NCBI GenBank assembly: GCA_934796775.1
Contig: CAKVPH010000001.1
Coordinates: 62,001-126,000, forward strand
Reading direction: 5' to 3'
From: an uncultured Clostridia bacterium
Lineage (GTDB): Bacteria; Bacillota; Clostridia; Christensenellales; Borkfalkiaceae
Length of the DNA stretch: 64,000 nt
Under the pieces are notes generated by a model that was not told the origin of the DNA, did no database searches, and saw nothing but the letters and a program-made list of their open reading frames with translations. Both the position numbers and the translations under genes were made by a program. Below, in pieces: positions 53,301 to 59,774 of the stretch; the stretch's first letter is position 1; each line of letters starts with the position of its first letter.

Positions 53301-55106
53301 ATCGTATTCAGATAAAAGATTATTTTTAATTGACAGAATTTCGGTTGACACATCATCAAGTTTTTTTACTGCTGTTATAGTATACGTCGCAGCTTCTTTA
53401 TTAAAAAGCGAAGGCGTTAAAACGTCGGTATCCTTTAAAAGGTTTAACGCTTCTCTGTAATAACGCGCTTTTTTAAGCGTATTGAATTTCATTCCGAACT
53501 CGGCTTGAAGTTCTTTTGAAATTTCATATAGCTTTTCACAAAGAGTTTTAAGCGATTCAAATTCTGCCTTTACCTTTAAGTTTTCCTGATAAGTACTTTC
53601 GTGCTTACAAAAACCGTACCAGGGATTTTTTCGGTAATCATACCCTATCGACTGTTCGTATTTAACAAATTGTTCGAGCGCGTCGTCTGTTAAAGCAAAA
53701 TATTTTTCGCCCTTCTTTTCAATATCCTTAAGCACAAACGAAACCGAAGGCGCGTTTCTGAACGCCGAAGCATCTTCGATAATTTCAAAAAGAGATTTAT
53801 TGATAACGTCACGTTTTTTATGAAGTTCAGAAACGTACTCGTCAAGAACTTCTTCTGCTTTTTGTTTAATTTCTGTTTCTGTAGCTGCTTTTGACGAAAG
53901 TATGCTCTTATTTAACCTTAAGGTATGGCAAAGATCTGCAATAACGTCTTTTTTATTTGCCTTGTGGCTGTGTAACTCAAGACAAAAATCGGATAAGCCC
54001 GCTTTTGAAAGTTTATCGTAAACTACGTTTAACGCCGCAAGTTTTTCCGACACGAATAAAACTTTTTTTCCGTTTAACAAAGACTCCGCTATAATATTTG
54101 TTATAGTCTGGCTTTTCCCTGTGCCGGGAGGACCTTGAAGGACAAAACTTACGTTCTCTTTGGCAAGCTCAATTGCTGTGGATTGACTGTAATCTGCGTC
54201 CACAACGTTATGAAGGTCAAATTTCTTATTCTCGCTATTTAATTCACCTGTTTTATTATCCGGCTCGTTTTTATTCTGCGTTTGTTCGTTGGCTGATTCG
54301 GGAGTAATGTCCGTGCTTTCACCCAAAAGCGCACTGACGTTTTTGCTTTTTGCAATTTTGTCACCGTTTGTTTTTAAGTCGGTGTACATATTGATCTTTA
54401 AAAACGAAAAAATACCGAGAGTAACGTTTTTTTGAACTTCCCAGTTATAAGGTTTTAATAATTGTTCTATTTTTTCAAAATATACCGTTATATCTTCGTC
54501 GTTATATTCCGGCAAAGCAACCGAAAGTTCGCTTTCAAGTTTAAAGGCAAACGTCGGATTTAAAATAACGTCGTCATCGGTTATTTTTAAATAAAAAGAT
54601 GAAAACGGAGATTTATTCTCAATACTTACGGGAACAAGCAAAAGCGGAGCATAATAATTTGTATCTTTATCGGTTGCCTCATTCCATTTTACAAAGCCGA
54701 ATGCAAGATATGCAATATTAACGCCGGTTTCTTCCAAAGCGGAAATTGCACGTTTTCTAACGTTTTTAACTGCATTAAGCGCAGTATTTGTATCGTTATA
54801 AATAAGTATCTGCAAAGATTTTTTTATTTTTTTAGAATATAAAGAAAGATATTCTTCTTTTGAAAGAGTATCGGCTTTTCTGCGTTCTGAAAAAACATCT
54901 TCATCATCTGCAGGATTATTCGAATTTACATAAGGATCCACGATTTCAAACGAGGTATCCTGCGAAATTTTATTAAATAAAGTTTTAAAATCGGGATAAA
55001 CTATATCCGCAAAAAGCGCACGTGTTTTATGAAAATTTATTAAATTGTTACGCTTTCCGGTATCTAAAAGCAGGTCTGCCCATTTACCGAGTTTTTGTTT
55101 ATCCAT
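50370..55106 (-). CDS. DUF4011-SF1 helicase-Vsr/DUF559 nuclease-DUF3320 protein, Hhe-like defence candidate
   Basis: 1578 residues. DUF4011 occupies about 1-200 (KWADLLLDTGKRNNLINF). The SF1 helicase core has Walker A QGPPGTGKSQT (about 320-330), motif II VVFDEASQIFPQDA (about 940) and motif VI NVAVTRAK; several hundred coiled-coil residues lie between. A Vsr/MTES_1575-type nuclease follows (about 1245-1325) with KIDICV, AIECDG and RDRDRLRRDVLRKMGWRYYRIWS. The C-terminal 80 residues match DUF3320. From memory, DUF4011-helicase-Vsr is the composition called Hhe in phage-defence screens. All key residues seem intact. Base composition matches the neighbourhood, unlike the insert at 16766. It has its own promoter. 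Confidence 0.85.
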   Translation of the reverse strand: MDKQKLGKWADLLLDTGKRNNLINFHKTRALFADIVYPDFKTLFNKISQDTSFEIVDPYVNSNNPADDEDVFSERRKADTLSKEEYLSLYSKKIKKSLQILIYNDTNTALNAVKNVRKRAISALEETGVNIAYLAFGFVKWNEATDKDTNYYAPLLLVPVSIENKSPFSSFYLKITDDDVILNPTFAFKLESELSVALPEYNDEDITVYFEKIEQLLKPYNWEVQKNVTLGIFSFLKINMYTDLKTNGDKIAKSKNVSALLGESTDITPESANEQTQNKNEPDNKTGELNSENKKFDLHNVVDADYSQSTAIELAKENVSFVLQGPPGTGKSQTITNIIAESLLNGKKVLFVSEKLAALNVVYDKLSKAGLSDFCLELHSHKANKKDVIADLCHTLRLNKSILSSKAATETEIKQKAEEVLDEYVSELHKKRDVINKSLFEIIEDASAFRNAPSVSFVLKDIEKKGEKYFALTDDALEQFVKYEQSIGYDYRKNPWYGFCKHESTYQENLKVKAEFESLKTLCEKLYEISKELQAEFGMKFNTLKKARYYREALNLLKDTDVLTPSLFNKEAATYTITAVKKLDDVSTEILSIKNNLLSEYDEDIFKLDGELCYKKLTRKYTSFLSRLFKKEYKEIVSDLRLCKKDGKRIDYLQAVVIFEKLFKYQKKVETFSALEKPVARIFGNAYDGINTNWNEVTYELNSICELSDEVNFGNLTQLTKEQFNSSKQALEKLSSRMNRAFDVQAEKVGSLLKNFRANQYNVLSSSFTANIRKCNDCIDNIDKIENWCRFDKLLTKISRLDALDFVNFMIDSNLPVKEFVPVFKKIFYSQWTDCILHQSTLLSELSRVAHDKTVERFCEKDNLQFEINKALINAKLSANRPDLDLVASKSSVAVLLREGEKKRKQKSIRTLIAEIPKLVQTLKPCFLMSPLSVSTFLSPEIEFDLVVFDEASQIFPQDAIGAIYRGKQLIVVGDSMQMPPSNFFNAATENTDFEDDDESDITDFESVLDLCSTTFRQLRLKWHYRSKHEQLISFSNKNFYDGELVTFPSPGVDKDGLGVDYCYVDGTFEHQSRVNKKEAEFVVDLIFKHIEKTPELSLGVVAFSIAQQEIIEKLLYKRRRIEPDKEFFFLKNTEEPFFIKNLETVQGDERDVIIFSVAYGKDLTGKLVHNFGPLNKVGGERRLNVAVTRAKLNVKLVTSMHYNDINLEKTGAVGARMLRDYLEFAEKKNLKINNEPPKAVFGEQSADMEEEICEFIRSNGFIADKKVGYSAIKIDICVKKEENSPYLLAIECDGKDYRAFPCARDRDRLRRDVLRKMGWRYYRIWSVDWFKNKKTEQERLLKVLNLQLAKYSLTKSDNLKNETTNSNKDNVFGLQNLNMRDGIADLPDLSKSRPVFTLQISPEHFEFPKYEYADVLALKKRFKDDYKAFLKAVLETEAPLSEEWFLKRTVRMFGREKVTKAVESDYEKMIKGYENYGILRKNGFLYLLANKGYRLRVPKDEDVPRNVKDISIEELAAGMLELIKHNVTVDKEGMFKTLSAELGFARLTDSSTERFDYALETLKQLLEINENMISLKK

Positions 55107-55138
55107 AAGCTTATACCCTCTTTATTATAGCTTTTTTA

Positions 55139-55167
55139 ATTATATCATAACCACGATAATTTTACAA
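55139..55167 (-). promoter_or_regulatory. Promoter of the Hhe-like gene
   Basis: Minus-strand TTGTAA (55162-55167), a 17-base spacer and TATAAT (55139-55144), 33 bases before the ATG. Confidence 0.7.
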
Positions 55168-55200
55168 CAGAAAACCGTTAGCGGAATTTTATTTTATAAA

Positions 55201-55237
55201 TAAAAAAAGGCGAAAAAAGTCATGCTTTTGTCGCCTG
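55201..55237 (-). terminator. Terminator after the 35-aa microprotein gene
   Basis: On the minus strand AGGCGACAAAAG pairs with CTTTTTTCGCCT around CATGA, followed by a run of Ts. Confidence 0.75.
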
Positions 55238-55278
55238 AATTATTATAGTTTTACTATTCTTTATTTTGCCGTTTTTAA

Positions 55279-55386
55279 CTATTCTTTATATTCGTCAATA
55301 GGTGTTTCTTCTTTCAAAGAAGAAATATATTCGCCGTATGCTCTGTCGTCAAGTTTTTTTATCTTTTCTTTTTTCTTTTTTTTCAT
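55279..55386 (-). CDS. 35-aa Lys/Glu-rich microprotein
   Basis: ATG 55384-55386 is preceded by TAAGGAGTG, an excellent ribosome binding site. The 35-codon frame starts MKKKKKEKIKKLDDRAYGEY, continues with ISSLKEETPIDEYKE and stops at TAG 55279-55281. The N-terminus is strongly basic and the C-terminus acidic. A rho-independent terminator follows about 40 bases later, so the unit is well formed. I do not recognise the family. Confidence 0.65.
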   Translation of the reverse strand: MKKKKKEKIKKLDDRAYGEYISSLKEETPIDEYKE

Positions 55387-55500
55387 AAAAACACTCCTTA
55401 AATTAGAATTACTGCGAAACATAAATTGTTTATGCAACCAGTATTTAAGTATGGTCATAAATGAAAAAAATATACTTTAAGCTAAATAAAAAACGTAATT

Positions 55501-55941
55501 TTAAAGCTCTTTTTTAAAATTGAAAAATCTGATGCCCTTGGGGTTTACAAATTCGCTTTTATAGTCATACCCGATTTTTGAAAAAAGAGACAAAGCCGCC
55601 TGATTGTTGCTTTGAATTAAAAAAACGGCATATTTGTATTTTTTTGTTTCGGCAACTTGTTTTAAAATCGAGTTTACGCCGAATGTAGCAAAGCCTTTTC
55701 TTCTGAACGGTTCAAAGACGTAAACGCTCACCATTACTGATTGTGAGTTATATTCATTTACAAATATTTCGCCAACCATTTCGCCGCCGTGTACGATGGA
55801 AAAAAATTCGGAATAGCGTCCGCTGCAATCCCCTTTATTCCATTCGTTTATCATAGCGAGTATCTGCAAATCGGTTTTGTTCCGGTAGCGATACGTTTTT
55901 AAATTTTTAATATCTTTTACTTCAAAATGTCTTAAAATCAT
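55501..55941 (-). CDS. GNAT family N-acetyltransferase
   Basis: 146 residues with the acetyl-CoA binding loop FEPFRRKGFATFGVN (about residues 76-90) and the C-terminal SNNQAALSLFSKIGYDYKSE typical of RimI-like GNAT folds. Substrate unknown. It lies 22 bases after the pyridoxamine kinase stop and is probably the next gene of the operon that starts at 59661. Confidence 0.85.
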   Translation of the reverse strand: MILRHFEVKDIKNLKTYRYRNKTDLQILAMINEWNKGDCSGRYSEFFSIVHGGEMVGEIFVNEYNSQSVMVSVYVFEPFRRKGFATFGVNSILKQVAETKKYKYAVFLIQSNNQAALSLFSKIGYDYKSEFVNPKGIRFFNFKKEL

Positions 55942-55963
55942 AAACGCTCCCTGAAAAAAATTT

Positions 55964-56815
55964 TTACTTGTTAAATTGAGTTATGCGACTCGTAAGATAT
56001 GGTAAAGCCTGTTCAAATTTGACGCCGTACCAGTGCTCTTTTCTGTCTGCATACGAAACTTTCATGCACTCAACTGTATAATCAACGGCAAGAGAAGCAG
56101 CCTCTTCAAGTTCCATGCCGATAGACAGACCGCCTGATAAAGTTGACGAATATATATCGCCCGTACCATGGAAGTTATGATTGATTCTGTCTTTAAAGTA
56201 ATAAAATATTTCGTCCGAGCCGTTCTTTATGGTTGCGATGCCTATTTTCCCGTCTTCAAACGAAACACCGGTCAAACACACGCTTTTCGCCCCAAGCGCG
56301 CAAAGTTTATCCAGAATTTCTTCTATGTAATCTTTATCATATCCGGAGCTTTTATATTCCATGCCCGTTAAAAAACAGGCTTCCGTAATGTTAGGAACTA
56401 TAACGTCAGCCAAACCGCAAAGCCCGCCCATTTCTTTTGCAAAATTCGCGTCAAAGCCTTTATAAAATACTCCGTTATCGGCCATTACGGGATCTACTAT
56501 AAAAAGTCCGTCCTTGTTTAAAAGTTCAAGCGTTTGTTTTACGTATTCTATCTGATCCGCCCCGCAAAGATATCCTGTATAAACGTAATCAAACTTAATG
56601 TTTTCCTTTTTCCAGTGGCTTAAAACCGGAGAAAAATCTTCGGTAAGGTTTCTGAACGTATATCCCGAAAAACCCGCCGTATGAGTAGAAAGAACGCCCG
56701 TAGGAAAAATGCAACATTCGGTTCCGCATGCCGAAATAATCGGAAGCGCAACGGTCAGCGAACATTGCCCGACGCACGATATATCCTGAATCGTAAGTAA
56801 TCTTTTATATGTCAT
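55964..56815 (-). CDS. Pyridoxamine/pyridoxal kinase
   Basis: A 283-residue ribokinase-fold enzyme that phosphorylates B6 vitamers to make PLP. Family blocks: LLTIQDISCVGQCSLTVALP, FPTGVLSTHTAGF, VDPVMADNG, VPNITEACFLTGM, and the anion-hole motif NFHGTGDIYSS with the catalytic Asp. I chose the ATG at 56815, preceded by AAAGGA; a TTG at 56833 would add six residues. It follows thiI and a PLP-dependent desulfurase in the same transcript. Confidence 0.92.
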   Translation of the reverse strand: MTYKRLLTIQDISCVGQCSLTVALPIISACGTECCIFPTGVLSTHTAGFSGYTFRNLTEDFSPVLSHWKKENIKFDYVYTGYLCGADQIEYVKQTLELLNKDGLFIVDPVMADNGVFYKGFDANFAKEMGGLCGLADVIVPNITEACFLTGMEYKSSGYDKDYIEEILDKLCALGAKSVCLTGVSFEDGKIGIATIKNGSDEIFYYFKDRINHNFHGTGDIYSSTLSGGLSIGMELEEAASLAVDYTVECMKVSYADRKEHWYGVKFEQALPYLTSRITQFNK

Positions 56816-56829
56816 ATTTTTTCCTTTAA

Positions 56830-57987
56830 TCAAAGAACAATTTTTTCTATATTTTGTAATGTTTCTTCTATAAGTCCGTTTACGTCGAGATTGCTTTCAA
56901 ATTTTTCAACTTTATCAAGCTGCGGTCTTATAACCGGAAATCTCGGTAAAAATACAGTGCAACAATCTTCGTAAGGAAGAATCGACGTATCGTAAGTGTC
57001 TATTTTTTCGGCTATAGAAATAATATCAAGTTTGTCAAATGCAATTAAAGGACGAAGTACCGGCAGGTCTACTACTGCGTTGGAAGTAGTCAGGCTCTCT
57101 ATCGTCTGACTTGCCACTTGACCTAAACTTTCGCCCGTGATTATTGCCTGCGCACCTGTTTTTTTGCAGATTATTTCAGCTATACGCATCATAAATCTGC
57201 GCAAAATCGTTATCATAAGCTCTTCAGGACATTTTTTATGTATTTCTTCCTGAATTTTCGTTACGCTTACAACGTAAAGATCTATTCCGCCGGAATAAGC
57301 CGAAACCTTTTTTGCAAGGTCAATAACCTTTTGTTTTGCGGCTTCGCTTGTGTAAGGATAACTATGGAAATGCAAAGCTTTAAGTTTCATTCCGCGTTTT
57401 GCCATCATATATCCGGCAACGGGACTATCTATTCCGCCGGACAAAAGTAAAAGCCCCTTGCCCGCCGAGCCTGACGGTAAACCGCCTATTCCTTTTATAA
57501 CGTCCGTATAAATCAAGGTGTCGCCGCTTTCGCGTATATCGATATTAACGACAAAATCGGGATGTTTAATGCTTACCTTAAGATTTTCACCGTATTTGTC
57601 AAGAATAAGTCCGCCAAGTTCACGCGACATATCGACTGAATGAATGGGAAAAGTTTTATCCGCTCGGTTGGTTTCAACCTTAAACGTGCCGCTTTTTCCG
57701 TCGCATAGCGATAACGCTGTTTCATAAATAGCCTGTTCGTTGCTTTTTACAAGATAAGCAGGCGAAATCGAATGAATACCGCTTATTTTTAATAATCTGT
57801 CAATTATTTCGTCGTAATCGCTTTCGTTGAAATTTTCAATAAGATAGCGAGCGGGAATTTTAACATATTTATAATCAAGCCCCGATAAAGCTCTGTTAAT
57901 ATTTTCACCTAAAAGTCTTTCAAAATATCCGCGATTTTTACCTTTTAAATGTATTTCGGAATAACGTATTATGATAATTTTGTTCAT
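56830..57987 (-). CDS. thiI: tRNA 4-thiouridine synthetase ThiI, form without rhodanese domain
   Basis: 385 residues. The N-terminal ferredoxin-like and THUMP domains (to about 165) begin KIIIIRYSEIHLKGKNR. The PP-loop ATPase follows with LLLSGGIDSPVAGYMM. The protein ends without the rhodanese domain of the E. coli enzyme, as in Bacillus, where a dedicated NifS-type desulfurase hands over sulfur; such a gene is directly upstream and overlaps by 4 bases. ThiI makes s4U8 in tRNA and may also serve thiamine synthesis. The ATG at 57987 follows AAAAAGGGCG. Confidence 0.94.
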   Translation of the reverse strand: MNKIIIIRYSEIHLKGKNRGYFERLLGENINRALSGLDYKYVKIPARYLIENFNESDYDEIIDRLLKISGIHSISPAYLVKSNEQAIYETALSLCDGKSGTFKVETNRADKTFPIHSVDMSRELGGLILDKYGENLKVSIKHPDFVVNIDIRESGDTLIYTDVIKGIGGLPSGSAGKGLLLLSGGIDSPVAGYMMAKRGMKLKALHFHSYPYTSEAAKQKVIDLAKKVSAYSGGIDLYVVSVTKIQEEIHKKCPEELMITILRRFMMRIAEIICKKTGAQAIITGESLGQVASQTIESLTTSNAVVDLPVLRPLIAFDKLDIISIAEKIDTYDTSILPYEDCCTVFLPRFPVIRPQLDKVEKFESNLDVNGLIEETLQNIEKIVL

Positions 57988-59102
57988 TTTAACGCCCTTT
58001 TTAATTTCTGATAGCATGTATTTATTGTTTCAGCTGCTTTAATTACGTTTTCAATAGGTGTATCGTAAATAAAGCTCACACGCAAAACGCCTTCGGCAAT
58101 TCTTTTTTCATAACCGCAGTTTGTAATTATTCTTGAAACGCCTATTTTTGAGGAGCAAGCCGAACCTGTTCCCACTATTATACCCTCATCGTCTAAAACT
58201 CTTTGCATAATTTCGGCTTTTACACCGGGAAGCGAAAAAGAAACGATATACGGCGAACACGAATCATCTGAAATAAAAACTGCATCTTTGGTTAACAGTT
58301 CCTTAAAAGTACGATTTAACTTACTTACGTTTTCATAATTTTCGTTTACGCACGAATGTTTTTCTATCATAGAATTAAAAACATGCAATCCGAAAGTGTT
58401 TTCAGTACCGCTTCTTAGTCCCTTTTCCTGTCCGCCGCCAAAAATCAGCGGTTGTAAATGCAGATTTTTTTTGTAAACAAGCGCGCCCACGCCTTTTAAG
58501 GCGCAAATTTTATGCGCGCTTATGGAATAAAGGTCTATGTCCGGAGAAGGCACAAAGGGTATTTTTAAAAAACCTTGTACGCCGTCGGTATGAAATATTA
58601 CCGATGGATTTTTCTTTTTTATAAGTTTCGCGATTTTATTAACGTCATTTATCGCGCCTGTTTCATTGTTCACGTGAACAATCGAAACAAATGAGGTATT
58701 ATCGTCAACAAGCTCTAAGAGTTTTTCTACGTTTACCGAGCCGTTTTTATTTAACGACGCAAATCGTATTTCCCTTCCGAGCTGTTTTAACTGTTTAAAA
58801 GCATTATTTACGGCAGAATGTTCGCCGTCATCGGTTATGCATCTCCCACGCCGACAAAACGAAAATATAGCCATATTATCGGATTCGCTTCCGCAGGAAG
58901 TAAAAACGACGTCATAATTCTTTCCAAACAATTTTAACAGATTTTGTCTGCAATTTTCAACACAATTATGAATTTCTCTGCCGCCGCTGTATAAAGCGGA
59001 AGGATTATAAAAACCGCCGCCTGAAGTAAACTCAACCGCTGATTTCAAAGCGGTTTCGTCGGGTTTTGTGGTGGCGGCGTTATCAAGATAAATCTTTTCC
59101 AT
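57984..59102 (-). CDS. NifS-type cysteine desulfurase, ThiI partner
   Basis: A 372-residue PLP enzyme moving sulfur from cysteine to an acceptor. It has the N-terminal IYLDNAATTKP, PLP-anchoring residues (GSESDN, DGEHSAVNN, HTDGVQGF), the Schiff-base Lys in SAHKICALKGVGAL and the persulfide Cys in GTGSACSSK. Overlap with thiI makes it the equivalent of Bacillus NifZ. The last codons overlap the thiI start. Confidence 0.93.
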   Translation of the reverse strand: MEKIYLDNAATTKPDETALKSAVEFTSGGGFYNPSALYSGGREIHNCVENCRQNLLKLFGKNYDVVFTSCGSESDNMAIFSFCRRGRCITDDGEHSAVNNAFKQLKQLGREIRFASLNKNGSVNVEKLLELVDDNTSFVSIVHVNNETGAINDVNKIAKLIKKKNPSVIFHTDGVQGFLKIPFVPSPDIDLYSISAHKICALKGVGALVYKKNLHLQPLIFGGGQEKGLRSGTENTFGLHVFNSMIEKHSCVNENYENVSKLNRTFKELLTKDAVFISDDSCSPYIVSFSLPGVKAEIMQRVLDDEGIIVGTGSACSSKIGVSRIITNCGYEKRIAEGVLRVSFIYDTPIENVIKAAETINTCYQKLKRALK

Positions 59103-59103
59103 T

Positions 59104-59661
59104 TTACTCTTTTCCGTAATCCTTTTCGATAATATTCTTACCGGTATAAGATACTATATATGAAAGAAATTTTTCCTGACATTCCATAATTATAAGATTT
59201 TTCTCTCCGTTTATTTTTACGCCTGCATAATAAAGCTGTTTCTCGGCAGAAAAACCGTTAGGAGTTGCCATTTTTTTCTTTATATCGGAAGATTCGTATA
59301 ATTTTTCAAATTCGGCACTGCCCACCTTGCCAACGATAAATACGTCTTTTGCATCAAAAAACAAAAACTTTTTGCGGAATTTGCCGTTTATAACTTTAAC
59401 TATTCTTATTTCGCCGGATATATAGGTATAATCGTAATAAATAAGAATTTTTCGTCTTACAACATAGGTCGAAATACCGAAAATCAACGAAAATATCGTT
59501 AAAAATACAAACCCGCTGTCGCCAAACATTATAAACAAATATAAAAACAAGCAAAAAGCGATAACGGCAACAACAAATAAAACGCTGTAAATTGTATAAA
59601 GCGTTTTATGCAATTTTTCCTTTTGCGGCCCCGCCGAATTTTCGTAAAATTCTTCTCTCAT
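59104..59661 (-). CDS. Two-helix membrane protein, unknown function
   Basis: 185 residues. A polar N-terminus is followed by two adjacent hydrophobic helices (TIYSVLFVVAVIAFCLFLYLFIM and FVFLTIFSLIFGISTYVV), then a soluble region of about 110 residues with beta-strand character (YTYISGEIRIVKVINGKFRKK). I do not recognise a named domain. It starts the nifS-thiI-pdxK-GNAT operon, two bases from nifS, so a link to that pathway is possible but unsupported. The ATG at 59661 has AAGGA upstream. Confidence 0.7.
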   Translation of the reverse strand: MREEFYENSAGPQKEKLHKTLYTIYSVLFVVAVIAFCLFLYLFIMFGDSGFVFLTIFSLIFGISTYVVRRKILIYYDYTYISGEIRIVKVINGKFRKKFLFFDAKDVFIVGKVGSAEFEKLYESSDIKKKMATPNGFSAEKQLYYAGVKINGEKNLIIMECQEKFLSYIVSYTGKNIIEKDYGKE

Positions 59662-59711
59662 CAAAAAATATTCCTTAAATAAACTTTCTGCATATATTAC
59701 AAATCCTTTTT

Positions 59712-59740
59712 ATTATAACATAAAGCAGTTATTTTAACAA
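59712..59740 (-). promoter_or_regulatory. Promoter of the nifS-thiI-pyridoxamine kinase operon
   Basis: Minus-strand TTGTTA (59735-59740), a 17-base spacer and TATAAT (59712-59717), about 50 bases before the first ATG. Confidence 0.7.
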
Positions 59741-59774
59741 ACGAATGCAAGTAATAAATCTCTATTTTAAAGCT

